A stretch of DNA of 64,000 nt from assembly GCF_003072645.1 (NCBI RefSeq), contig NZ_CP028897.1, forward strand, positions 1,935,658-1,999,657, given 5' to 3'. The DNA is from Dongshaea marina. Lineage in GTDB: Bacteria; Pseudomonadota; Gammaproteobacteria; Enterobacterales; Aeromonadaceae. The notes below the pieces were generated by a model. It was not told where the DNA came from, made no database searches, and saw only the letters and a list, made by a program, of their open reading frames with translations. Numbering within the stretch: the stretch's first letter is position 1; the number at the start of each line of letters is the position of its first letter. The position numbers were made by a program, and so were the translations under genes. Positions 54,094-63,189 of the stretch are shown here, piece by piece.

Positions 54094-55855
54094 TCAATCT
54101 GTGGGCTGAAGGGCCTTGCGACGGTTCTTTCCTGATTTGTAGCTCTCCCAGCTTCGCCCCTCCTGACCAAAGTGCAGCCCGGTTTGGCTGAATAGAAAGT
54201 CACAACCAGGGGCGATAAGATCCGCATCAATCATAATCTCAAGGTAGACCCCTGTGTCTGCTTCTTCAGCCTCTTTTAAAGCGTTTGCCAACTCCGTCGG
54301 CTCGGCTAATCTTCCGGGTAAGCCAGTGGCAGCCAAGGGCCTTTGGAAGCTCTGAGAACTGCCAGGGAGGGAGATCATTATAGATCTCATCCGGGTTACG
54401 ATTGGTGACACGTTCAGCCAGGTATCCACCGTTATTGATCACCAGGAAAACGGGCTTTACCCCATAGCGCTCAAATGTTCCAAGCTCATTCATCGTCATC
54501 TGATGCCCCCCTTCACCCGCGAGTATCACGCAGCGGCGCTCGGGCGCAGCAATTGCGTGGCCCAGTGCCGCTGGCGTCCCCCAGCCGATTGCACCCCAGG
54601 AGAGCTGTGATTCAAGATCGACCCCGGCCGGAAGCTCTGCCCTGGCGGAGAAACACATTGAGGCCATTGCAGTGTCCGAGATCAGGATATCTCCAGGTTT
54701 GATAAATGCCTGGATCTGTTGATACAGGGCTTCATAGTTCAGGGGGGAGTCTGAAAGTAGCGGGGAGCCGATCGCCGTTTGGCTTTCCGGAAGTGGGGGA
54801 TGAGAGTTCAACCTCAGATCCAGCTTGTCGATTAAGTCTGTCAGCAGCTCCTGCATATGAATGTTTTCATAGCAGTGATCGCCAATCTGTACCGAGTGGG
54901 GCATGATCTTAATCAATGCCCGGGGATCATAAGCCAGGGTATGGAAGCCATTGTTAAAATCATGGCTTTCGGTGCCAAGGGCCAAAATACAGTCACTGCT
55001 TTCAACCCAACCTGTGACCCAGGGATCGGCCCAGCCATGATATTGCCCCATATAGCTCCCGATGTAGTTGGGATGATCCATACCAACAATACCTCGTCCC
55101 TGAAACAGGTCGACAAAGGGAAGCCCGGTTTTGTTGATAAGCACCCGGGCTTGATCAACCAGTTGATGGCGTCGCAGCAGGTATCCCGGGATCACACAGG
55201 GTTGCTTCGCCTGATGTAAGCGGTAGCAGATCTCCTGGGCAAGCCAGGCTAACCTTTGCGGATCACAGGTAGGATGGCTCAGGGGGATCGGCAGGGGTTC
55301 AGACGGCATAATCACCGGGGCATGGGGCACATCCCGGGGAAAAGCAAGGTTGATAGGCTTGGAGTAATAGCGCATGGCTGCAATGAGCCGCTCCGTCTCA
55401 TACACGCAGTTTTGTGGGGTGATCACCACAGCCCCATCGCCTCCGGCGGTCAGTGGTCGGGTCATCTGCACAAACAGATCATAATCCGGATCCTGATCCC
55501 CGATCATGTGATGATACCTGAGTTTTTTTCTCTGCTCAGCAAGGCCAGGCATGCCGGTCAATGAGATCAGCTGTGAGCTTTCTGCGTGAGCCCCTGCGAG
55601 CCCACCCAGGGTACAGAGCTCACCGGCACCATAGGTCGAGACCAGCACGCCGACGCCCCGGGTCCGTGCATATCCATCGGCGGCGTAGCTGGCATTGAGC
55701 TCATTGGTACATGAAATCCATTGAAGCTCTTCATCATCGATGATGGCGTCGCACACAGGGTACACAAAGTCTCCGGGAACCCCAAAAATATCGGTGACAC
55801 CCAGGGATTTAATTCTTTGAAGAACATACTCAATCACAGTCGTGGGCTTGCTCAT
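54094..55855 (-). pseudogene. Thiamine-diphosphate 2-oxoacid decarboxylase (pyruvate/indolepyruvate type), frame broken
   Basis: The main frame (from 55855) has the catalytic Glu in CTNELNASYAADGYAR, the HH pair in LRYHHMIGDQD and the cofactor motif GEGGHQM to VINNGG, all typical of pyruvate/indolepyruvate decarboxylases. It runs off into unrelated residues after LGCHWL. The true ending (GRLAEPTELANALKEAEEAD to LQPTD) is in another frame to 54094. Removing one C from the CCC next to position 54318 joins them. The joined length is about 586 residues. It is the last gene of the itaconate-type operon. The substrate is uncertain; it could act on a 2-oxoacid linked to that pathway. Confidence 0.78.
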
Positions 55856-55899
55856 AACGGCTCCTTGAATAATCGATAGTTGTGATGCATAAAAGGGGG

Positions 55900-55936
55900 A
55901 GATGAGTTGAATGCCTTTAAGGCATTCAACTCATCT
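55900..55936 (-). terminator. Long hairpin between the hydratase and decarboxylase genes
   Basis: AGATGAGTTGAATGCC pairs perfectly with GGCATTCAACTCATCT around TTTAA (16-bp stem). On the minus strand CCCCCTTTT follows. It could end most transcripts of the three upstream genes and reduce decarboxylase expression. Confidence 0.75.
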
Positions 55937-55945
55937 GTAGCGCCA

Positions 55946-57004
55946 TTAGTAGCCTGCAGCCTCATAGGGGCCGCGATCTTTTCGGTAGACCAGCAGGGTG
56001 CGTCGATAGGAGAGTACCTCCTGCTGGGCTTCGTCATAGCAGCGGGTCAGCACATTGACGATACCCTGATCGGGCCGCGATCTGGATTCTCGCTTGTCGA
56101 TGATCTCAGAGGTGACTCTAAGCTTCTCGTTGGGGAAAACCTCCCGGTGCAGTTTCACATCGGTCCAGGCGAGGTTTGCTACGACTCGCCCCAGGGTACG
56201 GGTGGTACAGGCGGTCATGGCTCCCATCCAGTAGCTCTCGGTGACCGGTGGCAAGCTGCTTTCTCCGGGCCTGGCCAGGTAGTTTTTGTAAAAGTCAGGA
56301 TCCACATATTTGGGGTTCCACTCCAGTGAGCGCTGAGCATGGCTGATCGCTTCATCGGGGCTGATGAGCTTATAGGCGGCGTGCTCATAGAGCTCTCCGG
56401 GCTGAAGATCTTCAAAATAGATCCCGACGCTCTCTTTGAGGGAGCCGTCTGCCTGCAGGGCATAGGCTGAGAACTTATCCCCGCTGAGCTGGCAATCCAG
56501 CGAGCCATAATAGGGGTGCTGTCCCGCTTTATAGATGCGGATGTTATAAGTGACCCGGGTAACTATATCCCCGTGTTGATTGGTGCCTCGGGTCTCGACC
56601 CGCAGGATGCCGCATTCATCTTCGGGACACTCCTCAACACCAAGGATCTCGGATTCGGCATACAGGGTGTCGCCCCCGAATACCGGATGGGTCATCGCGA
56701 TACTGGTAAATTCGATGATCCGATCCTTTCTGGCAAAGGTCTTCCAGCTGCCACCCAGCACCTTTTGCAGTGTCATGGTGCTCACCCCCAGGCAGTGCTG
56801 CCACTCGGTGTTGGAAGCATAGTGCTGATCATAGTGGAGCTGGGCCGAGTTCATGGTGTCTGTGGCTTCATCCACATTATCCTGCTGACTGATGGTGATC
56901 CCGGGCCTGTGATGAAACAGTTGTCCCTTCTCAAACTGCTCAAAGTCCAGTCCAAAGATTTCCCGGTATCTGTGTTGGTCGATTTTTGCGTATGCACTAA
57001 ACAT
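55946..57004 (-). CDS. MaoC-type enoyl-CoA hydratase, probable itaconyl/mesaconyl-CoA hydratase
   Basis: The 352-residue protein is a double hotdog hydratase with MaoC features in both halves (VFGGDTLYAESEILGVEE, GRVVANLAWTDVKLHREVFP). The length and layout match mesaconyl-C1-CoA hydratase and the Yersinia RipB-type itaconyl-CoA hydratase. It should hydrate itaconyl-CoA to citramalyl-CoA in the cytoplasm. AGGAG is 7 bases before the ATG. It lies 9 bases after the CoA-transferase gene. Confidence 0.78.
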   Translation of the reverse strand: MFSAYAKIDQHRYREIFGLDFEQFEKGQLFHHRPGITISQQDNVDEATDTMNSAQLHYDQHYASNTEWQHCLGVSTMTLQKVLGGSWKTFARKDRIIEFTSIAMTHPVFGGDTLYAESEILGVEECPEDECGILRVETRGTNQHGDIVTRVTYNIRIYKAGQHPYYGSLDCQLSGDKFSAYALQADGSLKESVGIYFEDLQPGELYEHAAYKLISPDEAISHAQRSLEWNPKYVDPDFYKNYLARPGESSLPPVTESYWMGAMTACTTRTLGRVVANLAWTDVKLHREVFPNEKLRVTSEIIDKRESRSRPDQGIVNVLTRCYDEAQQEVLSYRRTLLVYRKDRGPYEAAGY

Positions 57005-57013
57005 GATGTTCTC

Positions 57014-58375
57014 CTAGCGAATGAGTCCCATGGCTTTTGCCTGCTCGGTGAGTGAGGGGCGAAAATCCGGATGAGCCAGGTTGATGAGGGCCTTCGCCCG
57101 CTTGACGTTGGACATGCCGGCTAAATTGACGCAGCCGTATTCGGTGACCACATGCTGCACATCGGTGCGAGCCGTGGTGACTATGTTATTGAGTCTTGGC
57201 ACTATCTTGGAGATGGTGCCATTTTTGGCGGTGGAGGCGGCGGCCAGGAAGCTCTTCCCTCCCTTTGAGGCGCTGGCTCCGCGCACAAAATCGACCTGAC
57301 CGCCGGTGCCGGTGATCTGCTTCCAGGCGACTGACTCGGAGGCAACCTGGCCCAGCAGGTCAATCTCAACGAATGAGTTGATGGAGATCATCTTGTCTAT
57401 TTTCTCAATGACACTGGCATCATTCACATAGGAGGCCGGGTAGCACAGCATGGAGGGATTGTTGTCCATCACCTTGTAGTAGGATGAGTCCGGCAACATG
57501 GCAACATTAAATACGGTGTGGTGGCGGTGGATGTTTTTGTATTTGTTGGTGACATTGCCGTTCTTCACCAGATCGATGAGGGAGGCACACATCAGCTCGG
57601 TGTGGATCCCCAGATCATTCTTATCCAGCAGGTATTTCCCCACCGCATCGGGTACCCCACCGATACCGAGCTGGATGCAGGCACCATCCGGAATCGAGTC
57701 GATGATAAAGTCTGCGATCCGGTGATCATTGTCAGTCATCGCCTTGGTTGGCAGGCGAAGCAGCTCGCTATTGTGCTCGACAATGGCATCGATCTCACTT
57801 AAATGGATGATCCCATCGCCGAAGGTACGTGGCATGTTTTCATTCACTTCGACCACGATTCGTTTGGCACGCCGGGCTGCCGGAATCGAGAAGCTTCCAT
57901 CGAGCCCAAAGCTGAAATAGCCATTCTCATCCATGGGAGAGACCTGGAACATGTGGAGATCCGGATCGCCATACTGGGTCAGAAAACCACTCTCCATGTG
58001 GCTAAAGTGCCCGGAGATATATTCCGGATACTGCACCTTGTCCAGGTGATTGCGGGCGGTTTTCAGCAGGGAGCCAATTTCACCGCCGATGAATGGTAGC
58101 ATCAGGTGGATTGACTCGAGCACCTCGGGATCATTAAAAAATTCTGTCACCTGGGAGGAGCAGCGGAACAGATAGGTATCGATCACCTGTTTAAAATATC
58201 CCTCTCTGGCGGCCTGGGCATAGGCTTTGGCCAGGGCGACCGGGGTCGCGGCATAGCAGCCAAAGGTGACAAAATTAACATCCTGCGCCAGGCTGCGGAT
58301 CGCCTGATCTGCATCCATCAGCTTGGCCTGATATAGCTTGGGGATCTCGGCTTGATCATATCTGTAATGGGTCAT
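57014..58375 (-). CDS. CoA-transferase, probable itaconate CoA-transferase (Ict/RipA type)
   Basis: The 453-residue member of the acetate/4-hydroxybutyrate CoA-transferase family has PDGACIQLGIGGVPDAVGKY, NSFVEIDLLGQVASE (holding the likely catalytic Glu) and the oxyanion-type GTGGQVDFVRGA. In the company of a MaoC hydratase and a CitE-like lyase it fits itaconate activation to itaconyl-CoA. The ATG at 58375 is 6 bases after AAGGAG; an ATG one codon before and a TTG at 58396 are alternatives. It overlaps the end of the lyase gene only if the longer start is used. Confidence 0.8.
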   Translation of the reverse strand: MTHYRYDQAEIPKLYQAKLMDADQAIRSLAQDVNFVTFGCYAATPVALAKAYAQAAREGYFKQVIDTYLFRCSSQVTEFFNDPEVLESIHLMLPFIGGEIGSLLKTARNHLDKVQYPEYISGHFSHMESGFLTQYGDPDLHMFQVSPMDENGYFSFGLDGSFSIPAARRAKRIVVEVNENMPRTFGDGIIHLSEIDAIVEHNSELLRLPTKAMTDNDHRIADFIIDSIPDGACIQLGIGGVPDAVGKYLLDKNDLGIHTELMCASLIDLVKNGNVTNKYKNIHRHHTVFNVAMLPDSSYYKVMDNNPSMLCYPASYVNDASVIEKIDKMISINSFVEIDLLGQVASESVAWKQITGTGGQVDFVRGASASKGGKSFLAAASTAKNGTISKIVPRLNNIVTTARTDVQHVVTEYGCVNLAGMSNVKRAKALINLAHPDFRPSLTEQAKAMGLIR

Positions 58376-58385
58376 CATTGGCTCC

Positions 58386-59252
58386 TTAGTAGGCAAGGTT
58401 TAATCTATCCAGAAGATCCTGACTTTTTTTGACGACAGGCACATCGAGCATCTTGCCGCGGTACTGGCAGGCAGAGCCTTGGGCCTCTTTGAAAATTTTG
58501 AGGATCGATTGTGCTTCAGAGATCTCCTCGTTGGTGGGAGAGAACACCTCGGCAATCGGTGTGAGCTGGGCCGGATGAATAGCGATCTTGGCGCTGTAGC
58601 CCATCGCTTTCACTTTTTTGGTTTCGGCAATCAGTCCGGCTTGATCTTTAAAATCTAAGTAGGGCACATCCCAGGCGACTTTCCCGGCAAAGCGCGCGGC
58701 CTGGACGATTCTGGCCCGATAGCTTTGGGTGTTTTCGAGGCTGAGCTCAACCCCGAGATCGGCGGCCAGATCGGCCCCGCCGAAACCAAGGGCCGCGACA
58801 CTCGGGTGAGATGCGATCTCATGGGCATTCTGCAGACCGACCGCGGTTTCTATGGCTGCGATAAAAGTGATGGGAGTGTGCCGGCCCTGGTTCAGCAGCT
58901 CGCTGTAGAGCTCGATCTCCTGGAGGTTCTGCACCTTGGGTAAAAAGATGGTATCGGGAGCCAGCTCCTGTTCGACCAGCGCGCTAATATCCTTAAGGCC
59001 TGCCCGGGTGCTGATAGGGTTGATCCGGATGGCGGTGATCATGGGGTGGTCGGCGGGGATCCTGCCCCACTGTCTCAGGTATTCGATGAGGGTGTGGCGG
59101 GCGCCGTCTTTCTCATCCAGGGCCACCGCATCCTCAAGATCCAGTACCACCATCTGGGCATCACTGCACTGACCTGCTTTGGTAAAACGCTCGGGGCGAT
59201 TGGCCGGGGTAAACAACAGGGTGCTGCACAGTTCGGGTCTTAGCTGTTTCAT
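58386..59252 (-). CDS. CitE-like citramalyl-CoA lyase (Ccl/RipC type)
   Basis: The 288-residue TIM-barrel protein has STLLFTPANRPERFTKA, VVLDLEDAVAL with the Mg-binding Glu-Asp, IRINPIST, AAIETAVGLQN and GFGGADLAADLGVE. There are no citrate lyase alpha or gamma genes near, so it is a stand-alone CitE-like lyase. In this operon it should split citramalyl-CoA to acetyl-CoA and pyruvate. ATG 59252 has AAGGA 7 bases upstream; a start at 59267 is weaker. It is first in the operon. Confidence 0.82.
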   Translation of the reverse strand: MKQLRPELCSTLLFTPANRPERFTKAGQCSDAQMVVLDLEDAVALDEKDGARHTLIEYLRQWGRIPADHPMITAIRINPISTRAGLKDISALVEQELAPDTIFLPKVQNLQEIELYSELLNQGRHTPITFIAAIETAVGLQNAHEIASHPSVAALGFGGADLAADLGVELSLENTQSYRARIVQAARFAGKVAWDVPYLDFKDQAGLIAETKKVKAMGYSAKIAIHPAQLTPIAEVFSPTNEEISEAQSILKIFKEAQGSACQYRGKMLDVPVVKKSQDLLDRLNLAY

Positions 59253-59267
59253 CTTCTGTTCCTTCAT

Positions 59268-59716
59268 CTTGTTCTCAGTGGCCTGAGCGAAGCTCAGCTC
59301 ATGATTTGCGTTGTCTGTTGTCCCGGGTACAGGGAGAGATTAAAAGGTCACAGGGGAGGGAAAAACAGGAGATCTGCAAAGATAGGTTGCACAATTTGCA
59401 ACAATGGCTGAAGGGCCAGAATATAAGGGAAATTGGTGTTATAAAACTTGTGGGGGCTCTTATAATGGAAAGGCTCTTAGCGAGCCGAGCAGTTCACTTT
59501 TCAAATAAGTAAGTTGATCGCATATTACTCAACTGAATGCTATTCACTGTTCGTTGATTTTTTGCGACACGCTGTGAACCCATTCATGGGCGCTCTGATA
59601 CCGCATCCATGCGGCAGAAGGTCGAAAAAACCTGCAAACAGCTTACTTTAGAAATAAATTGGGTGTGGTCGAGTTTTGGAGCTATATGGTGCTCTAGTGT
59701 ATAAGAGGGAGGTCAA
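59268..59716. other. Divergent control region between the itaconate-type operon and its LysR gene
   Basis: This 449-bp gap contains two closely spaced short hairpins of the dispersed kind: CCC-ATTCAT-GGG at 59579-59590 and CCGC-ATCCAT-GCGG at 59601-59614. The divergent promoters and a LysR-binding site should be here, but no clear T-N11-A box was chosen. A 68-codon frame at 59306-59512 is not believed. Confidence 0.5.
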
Positions 59717-60622
59717 ATGCAATCGGTCGAGTCTCTTCATTACTTTATCGCCGTGGTTAAATGGGGCGGCTTTTCGGCAGCGGCGAATCAGCTGAACTGT
59801 GCGACCTCAACGGTTTCGCGGCATGTGCAGCAACTCGAAGAGGAGCTAAAAACGCCGCTGTTTATTCGTCATACCCGTAAGCTGGCTCTTACCGAAGAGG
59901 GGCAGCTGGTGTATGACAGGGGTCTTGATATCTGCTCACAGCTTGAGGATCTTGAAAACTCCCTGGCCTACCGTCATCAGGAGATCCGGGGGATGGTGAG
60001 GATCAGTGCCCCCCACTGGTTTACCGCCAATCTGATTGCACCGCTCCTGCCAGAGCTGCATCAAAAGTGGCCGCAGCTTAAGATCTATATCAACCATGGG
60101 GATGAATATCGCGATCCCTTTCTGGCGGAGCATGATATCTACTTTTGTGTCGCAAGACCGGTGGACTCCTCCCTTATCATGCGTCCGGTCAGCTACCCTG
60201 AGTTCTGGCTCTGTGCCTCTCCAGAATACCTTAAATCGGCACCCGGGCTGAATAGCCCGGATGATCTTAAACAGCATAGCTTGCTGGGGCTGGAGCGAAA
60301 CAAGCAGCTGGTGGATTGGTTCTTTAATAGTGCAGATGGGGAGCACAGGGTCAGCATAGATACATCCCACGCCTGGTTTGCCTGTAATAGCTACACCGCG
60401 CGCTATCAGGCGTGCCTGAACCATGGCGGAGTGGCCTTGATCCCTAAAGCCATGGCACAAGAGGCGGTCAGAGCAGGGTTGCTGCGCCGTTTATTGGTGA
60501 ACTTCCAGTGTTCGACCATGGATGAGCAAAATGCCCTGTATATCGTATACACAAAGGAGAGCTCACGCAGACCTCGCGTCAAGGCGGTGATCGATGAGTT
60601 GATGCAATCTCTGCATTCATAA
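59717..60622 (+). CDS. LysR-family transcriptional regulator
   Basis: The 301-residue protein has an N-terminal winged helix (about 3-62, AAANQLNCATSTVSRHVQQL) and a LysR effector domain. GGGAGG precedes the ATG. It is divergent from the CitE-like gene, the same arrangement as the regulator of the rip/itaconate operon in Yersinia and Pseudomonas. I infer that it activates the operon in response to a pathway compound. Confidence 0.88.
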   Translation: MQSVESLHYFIAVVKWGGFSAAANQLNCATSTVSRHVQQLEEELKTPLFIRHTRKLALTEEGQLVYDRGLDICSQLEDLENSLAYRHQEIRGMVRISAPHWFTANLIAPLLPELHQKWPQLKIYINHGDEYRDPFLAEHDIYFCVARPVDSSLIMRPVSYPEFWLCASPEYLKSAPGLNSPDDLKQHSLLGLERNKQLVDWFFNSADGEHRVSIDTSHAWFACNSYTARYQACLNHGGVALIPKAMAQEAVRAGLLRRLLVNFQCSTMDEQNALYIVYTKESSRRPRVKAVIDELMQSLHS

Positions 60623-60685
60623 TTGCGAATTATCCTGGCCGCGACAAAAATTAGATAATCAGCCTGTAACTATGAGGTCATCGGT

Positions 60686-62388
60686 GTGAGAGTCTTACCT
60701 GTGATGACCCTGCTTCTATTGCTGCATTCCTTGATGTTACCCGGCCTGGCCCTCGGAGATGAGGCTGCGGCCAGGCGCTGGGTTGAGCTTGAGTTCTCCC
60801 CCTCCACCCTTACCCGCGAACAGCAGCTCAAAGAGATGCGCTGGTTCATCCAGGCAGCCAAACCCTTTCGGGGGATGACCATTCGGGTGGTGTCTGAGCG
60901 GATTGCGACCCATTGGTATGAAGCTAGTGTGCTGGCTAAGGCCTTTTACCAGATCACCGGGATCAGGCTGGTTCATGAGTTGACCGGTGAGGATGATGTG
61001 ATCAAGAAGCTGCAGACCCAGCTGATGATCGGTGAGAATCTCTATGATGCTTACATTAATGATAGCGATCTAATCGGCACTCACTCCCGCTCGCAAAAGA
61101 TCCTGGTGCTCTCTGATTTTATGCAGGAAGAGGGGCGGGATGTCACCCTGCCGACCCTGGATCTGGATGATTTTATTGGCCTGGCCTTTACCACGGGAGC
61201 CGATGGTAAGCTGTATCAGCTCCCGGATCAGCAGTTTGCCAATCTTTACTGGTACCGTCATGACTGGTTTAGCCGACCCGATTTGAAACAGCGCTTTCGT
61301 AAGCTTTATGGTTACGAGCTGGATGTTCCGGTGAACTGGTCCGCTTACGAGGATATCGCTGATTTTTTCAGTCACCATGTCAAAGAGCTGGATGGTAAGC
61401 CGGTGTATGGCCACATGGATTACGCCAAAACTGATCCCTCTTTGGGCTGGCGGATCTCTGATGCCTGGTTGTCGATGGCGGGAGTGGGCGATAAGGGACT
61501 ACCCAATGGACTGCCGGTGGATGAGTGGGGGATCCGGATGCAGGGATGCCACCCGGTGGGGCTTCGGTTGCCAGGGGAGGCGCCCTTGATGGACCCGCGG
61601 CACAATATGCGATCCGTAAGTTTATTCAGTGGTTACAGACCTATGCACCGGAGGAGGCGATTAATCTCAATTTTACCGAGGCCGGACAGTGGGTTGGTAA
61701 GGGGCAGATCGCCCAGCAGATCTTCTGGTACACCGCATTTGTCGCCGATCTCACCCGGGAGGGTCTTCCCGTGGTTAATGCGGATGGGACCCCCAAGTGG
61801 AGGATCGCGCCATCTCCGGTAGGGGCTTACTGGGAGAAGGGGATGAAGTCGGGCTACCAGGATGCGGGTTCCTGGACCCTTCTGAAGAGTACGCCCCTCA
61901 AGCGGCAACAAGCGGCTTGGCTCTATGCCCAGTTTGTGGTCTCCAAAACCGTCTCGCTGAAAAAGACCCTGGTGGGCCTGACGCCAATTCGCCGCTCTGA
62001 TATCGACTCCGAGGTGATGACCAAGCAGGCTCCAAGGCTTGGGGGGTTGGTGGAGTTCTACCGGAGCAGGGGGCGGGATATCTGGACGCCGACCGGTAAT
62101 AATGTTCCGGATTATCCGGGGCTGGCTGGTTACTGGTGGCAATATATTTCACGGATAGTTGAGGGCCGGGTCAGTGTCGCCCAGGGTTTGCAGGATTTTG
62201 CCCGGGTGGTGGACCAACACCTGCTTAAGCTCTCTAAGGATAAGGCGCTGCGCTGTCGCCCTGAGTTAAATCCACCTCGGGAGCCGGGGTACTGGCTCAG
62301 CCAGCCGGGCTCACCCAAGGCTAAAAGAGATGAAAAACCTCCGGGTAAGACCCTCAGCTATCAGGAGGTGATCCATGCCTGGCAATAA
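60686..62388 (+). pseudogene. Glycerol-type extracellular solute-binding protein, frame broken
   Basis: Two frames join into a protein of about 567 residues: a signal peptide (LLLLHSLMLPGLALG), then FRGMTIRVVSERIATHWYEA, NLYDAYINDSDLIG and PVDEWGIRMQGCHPVG. After the shift it reads ASVARGGALDGPAAQYAIRK and continues to EVIHAWQ. Adding one G to the run of four at 61558-61561 restores the frame. The size and motifs match GlpV-like glycerol-transport binding proteins of rhizobia from memory. No permease or ATPase is encoded here. The GTG start at 60686 is tentative. Confidence 0.75.
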
Positions 62389-63136
62389 ACTGAGCCTCAT
62401 ACTCTGTCCGTTGCTCCTTACCCTGGGCTGTTGGGTAAGCCAGGTGGCTTCTCAGATGATTACGGTCATCACCTACGAGGAGGCTCCTTGGGTTATCAAG
62501 GGGTCCAAGCTTGCCACCGGGTTGGTGCCGGATATTCTTCAACAGATGTTTGAACGTAGCGGTATCAAATATCGGCTCAGTATCCGGCCGGCCAAGCGTT
62601 CGCTGCTGATGGCGGAGCGGTTGCCATTTCACTGTATCGTCCCGGTTGAGCGTAGCCAGGAGCGGGAGTCGACCTATCGCTGGATAAGCCCGCTGGTGAT
62701 CTCACGCTACGGTTTTTTCAGCATGCCGATGAGCAGCATCCAGCTGGATACACTGCTGGATGCCAAGCCCTACCGGATCGGTAGTTACCTGGGGAGCGGC
62801 ATTGCTGAATATCTCCAGCCCTTTGGTTTTAAGGTTGAGCTGGCACCGCGTAATGAGATGAGCGCCTTTAAGCTTCTCAGAGGACGAGTCGATTTGTGGG
62901 CGAGTGATATCGATGCGGCGCTGTATTTGATCCAAGACAGCTCGAGCGAGCTGTTAGGCCATAAACTGATCGGTATCGGTAAACCCAAACTGGTTTTTTT
63001 CACCACCATCCGCGCCATGGGGTGTCACCGAGAGATCCCACAGCAGTTAACCCAAAAGCTTCAGCAATCTCTCAACCAGATGTTTTTGGATGGCACCGTC
63101 GCCAAAATTTACAAGAAATATGGGATTGAGCGTTGA
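62375..63136 (+). CDS. Family 3 solute-binding protein (amino-acid type)
   Basis: The 253-residue protein has a signal peptide (about 1-27, with a cleavage site near QVASQ) and the fold of SBP family 3: VITYEEAPWVIKGSKLATGL, YRIGSYLGSGIAEYL, LRGRVDLWASDIDAALYL and a C-terminal NQMFLDGTVAKIYKKYGI. It overlaps the previous gene by 14 bases, so the two are translated together. With no transporter near, it may work in sensing or serve distant permeases. Confidence 0.82.
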   Translation: MPGNKLSLILCPLLLTLGCWVSQVASQMITVITYEEAPWVIKGSKLATGLVPDILQQMFERSGIKYRLSIRPAKRSLLMAERLPFHCIVPVERSQERESTYRWISPLVISRYGFFSMPMSSIQLDTLLDAKPYRIGSYLGSGIAEYLQPFGFKVELAPRNEMSAFKLLRGRVDLWASDIDAALYLIQDSSSELLGHKLIGIGKPKLVFFTTIRAMGCHREIPQQLTQKLQQSLNQMFLDGTVAKIYKKYGIER

Positions 63137-63169
63137 GCCAGACCGGGATCCTAAGAAAATGGTCTGGCT
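63136..63169. terminator. Bidirectional terminator-like hairpin
   Basis: AGCCAGACC and GGTCTGGCT form a perfect 9-bp stem with a 16-base loop between convergent genes, followed by TATTCAT on the plus strand. Confidence 0.6.
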
Positions 63170-63189
63170 TATTCATATCTGTGACCCAA

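Noticed and set aside
58386-59252. Citrate lyase beta subunit of citrate fermentation
   Set aside because: No citC, citD, citF or citG genes are near; the neighbours are a CoA-transferase and a MaoC hydratase, which fit a stand-alone CitE-like lyase.
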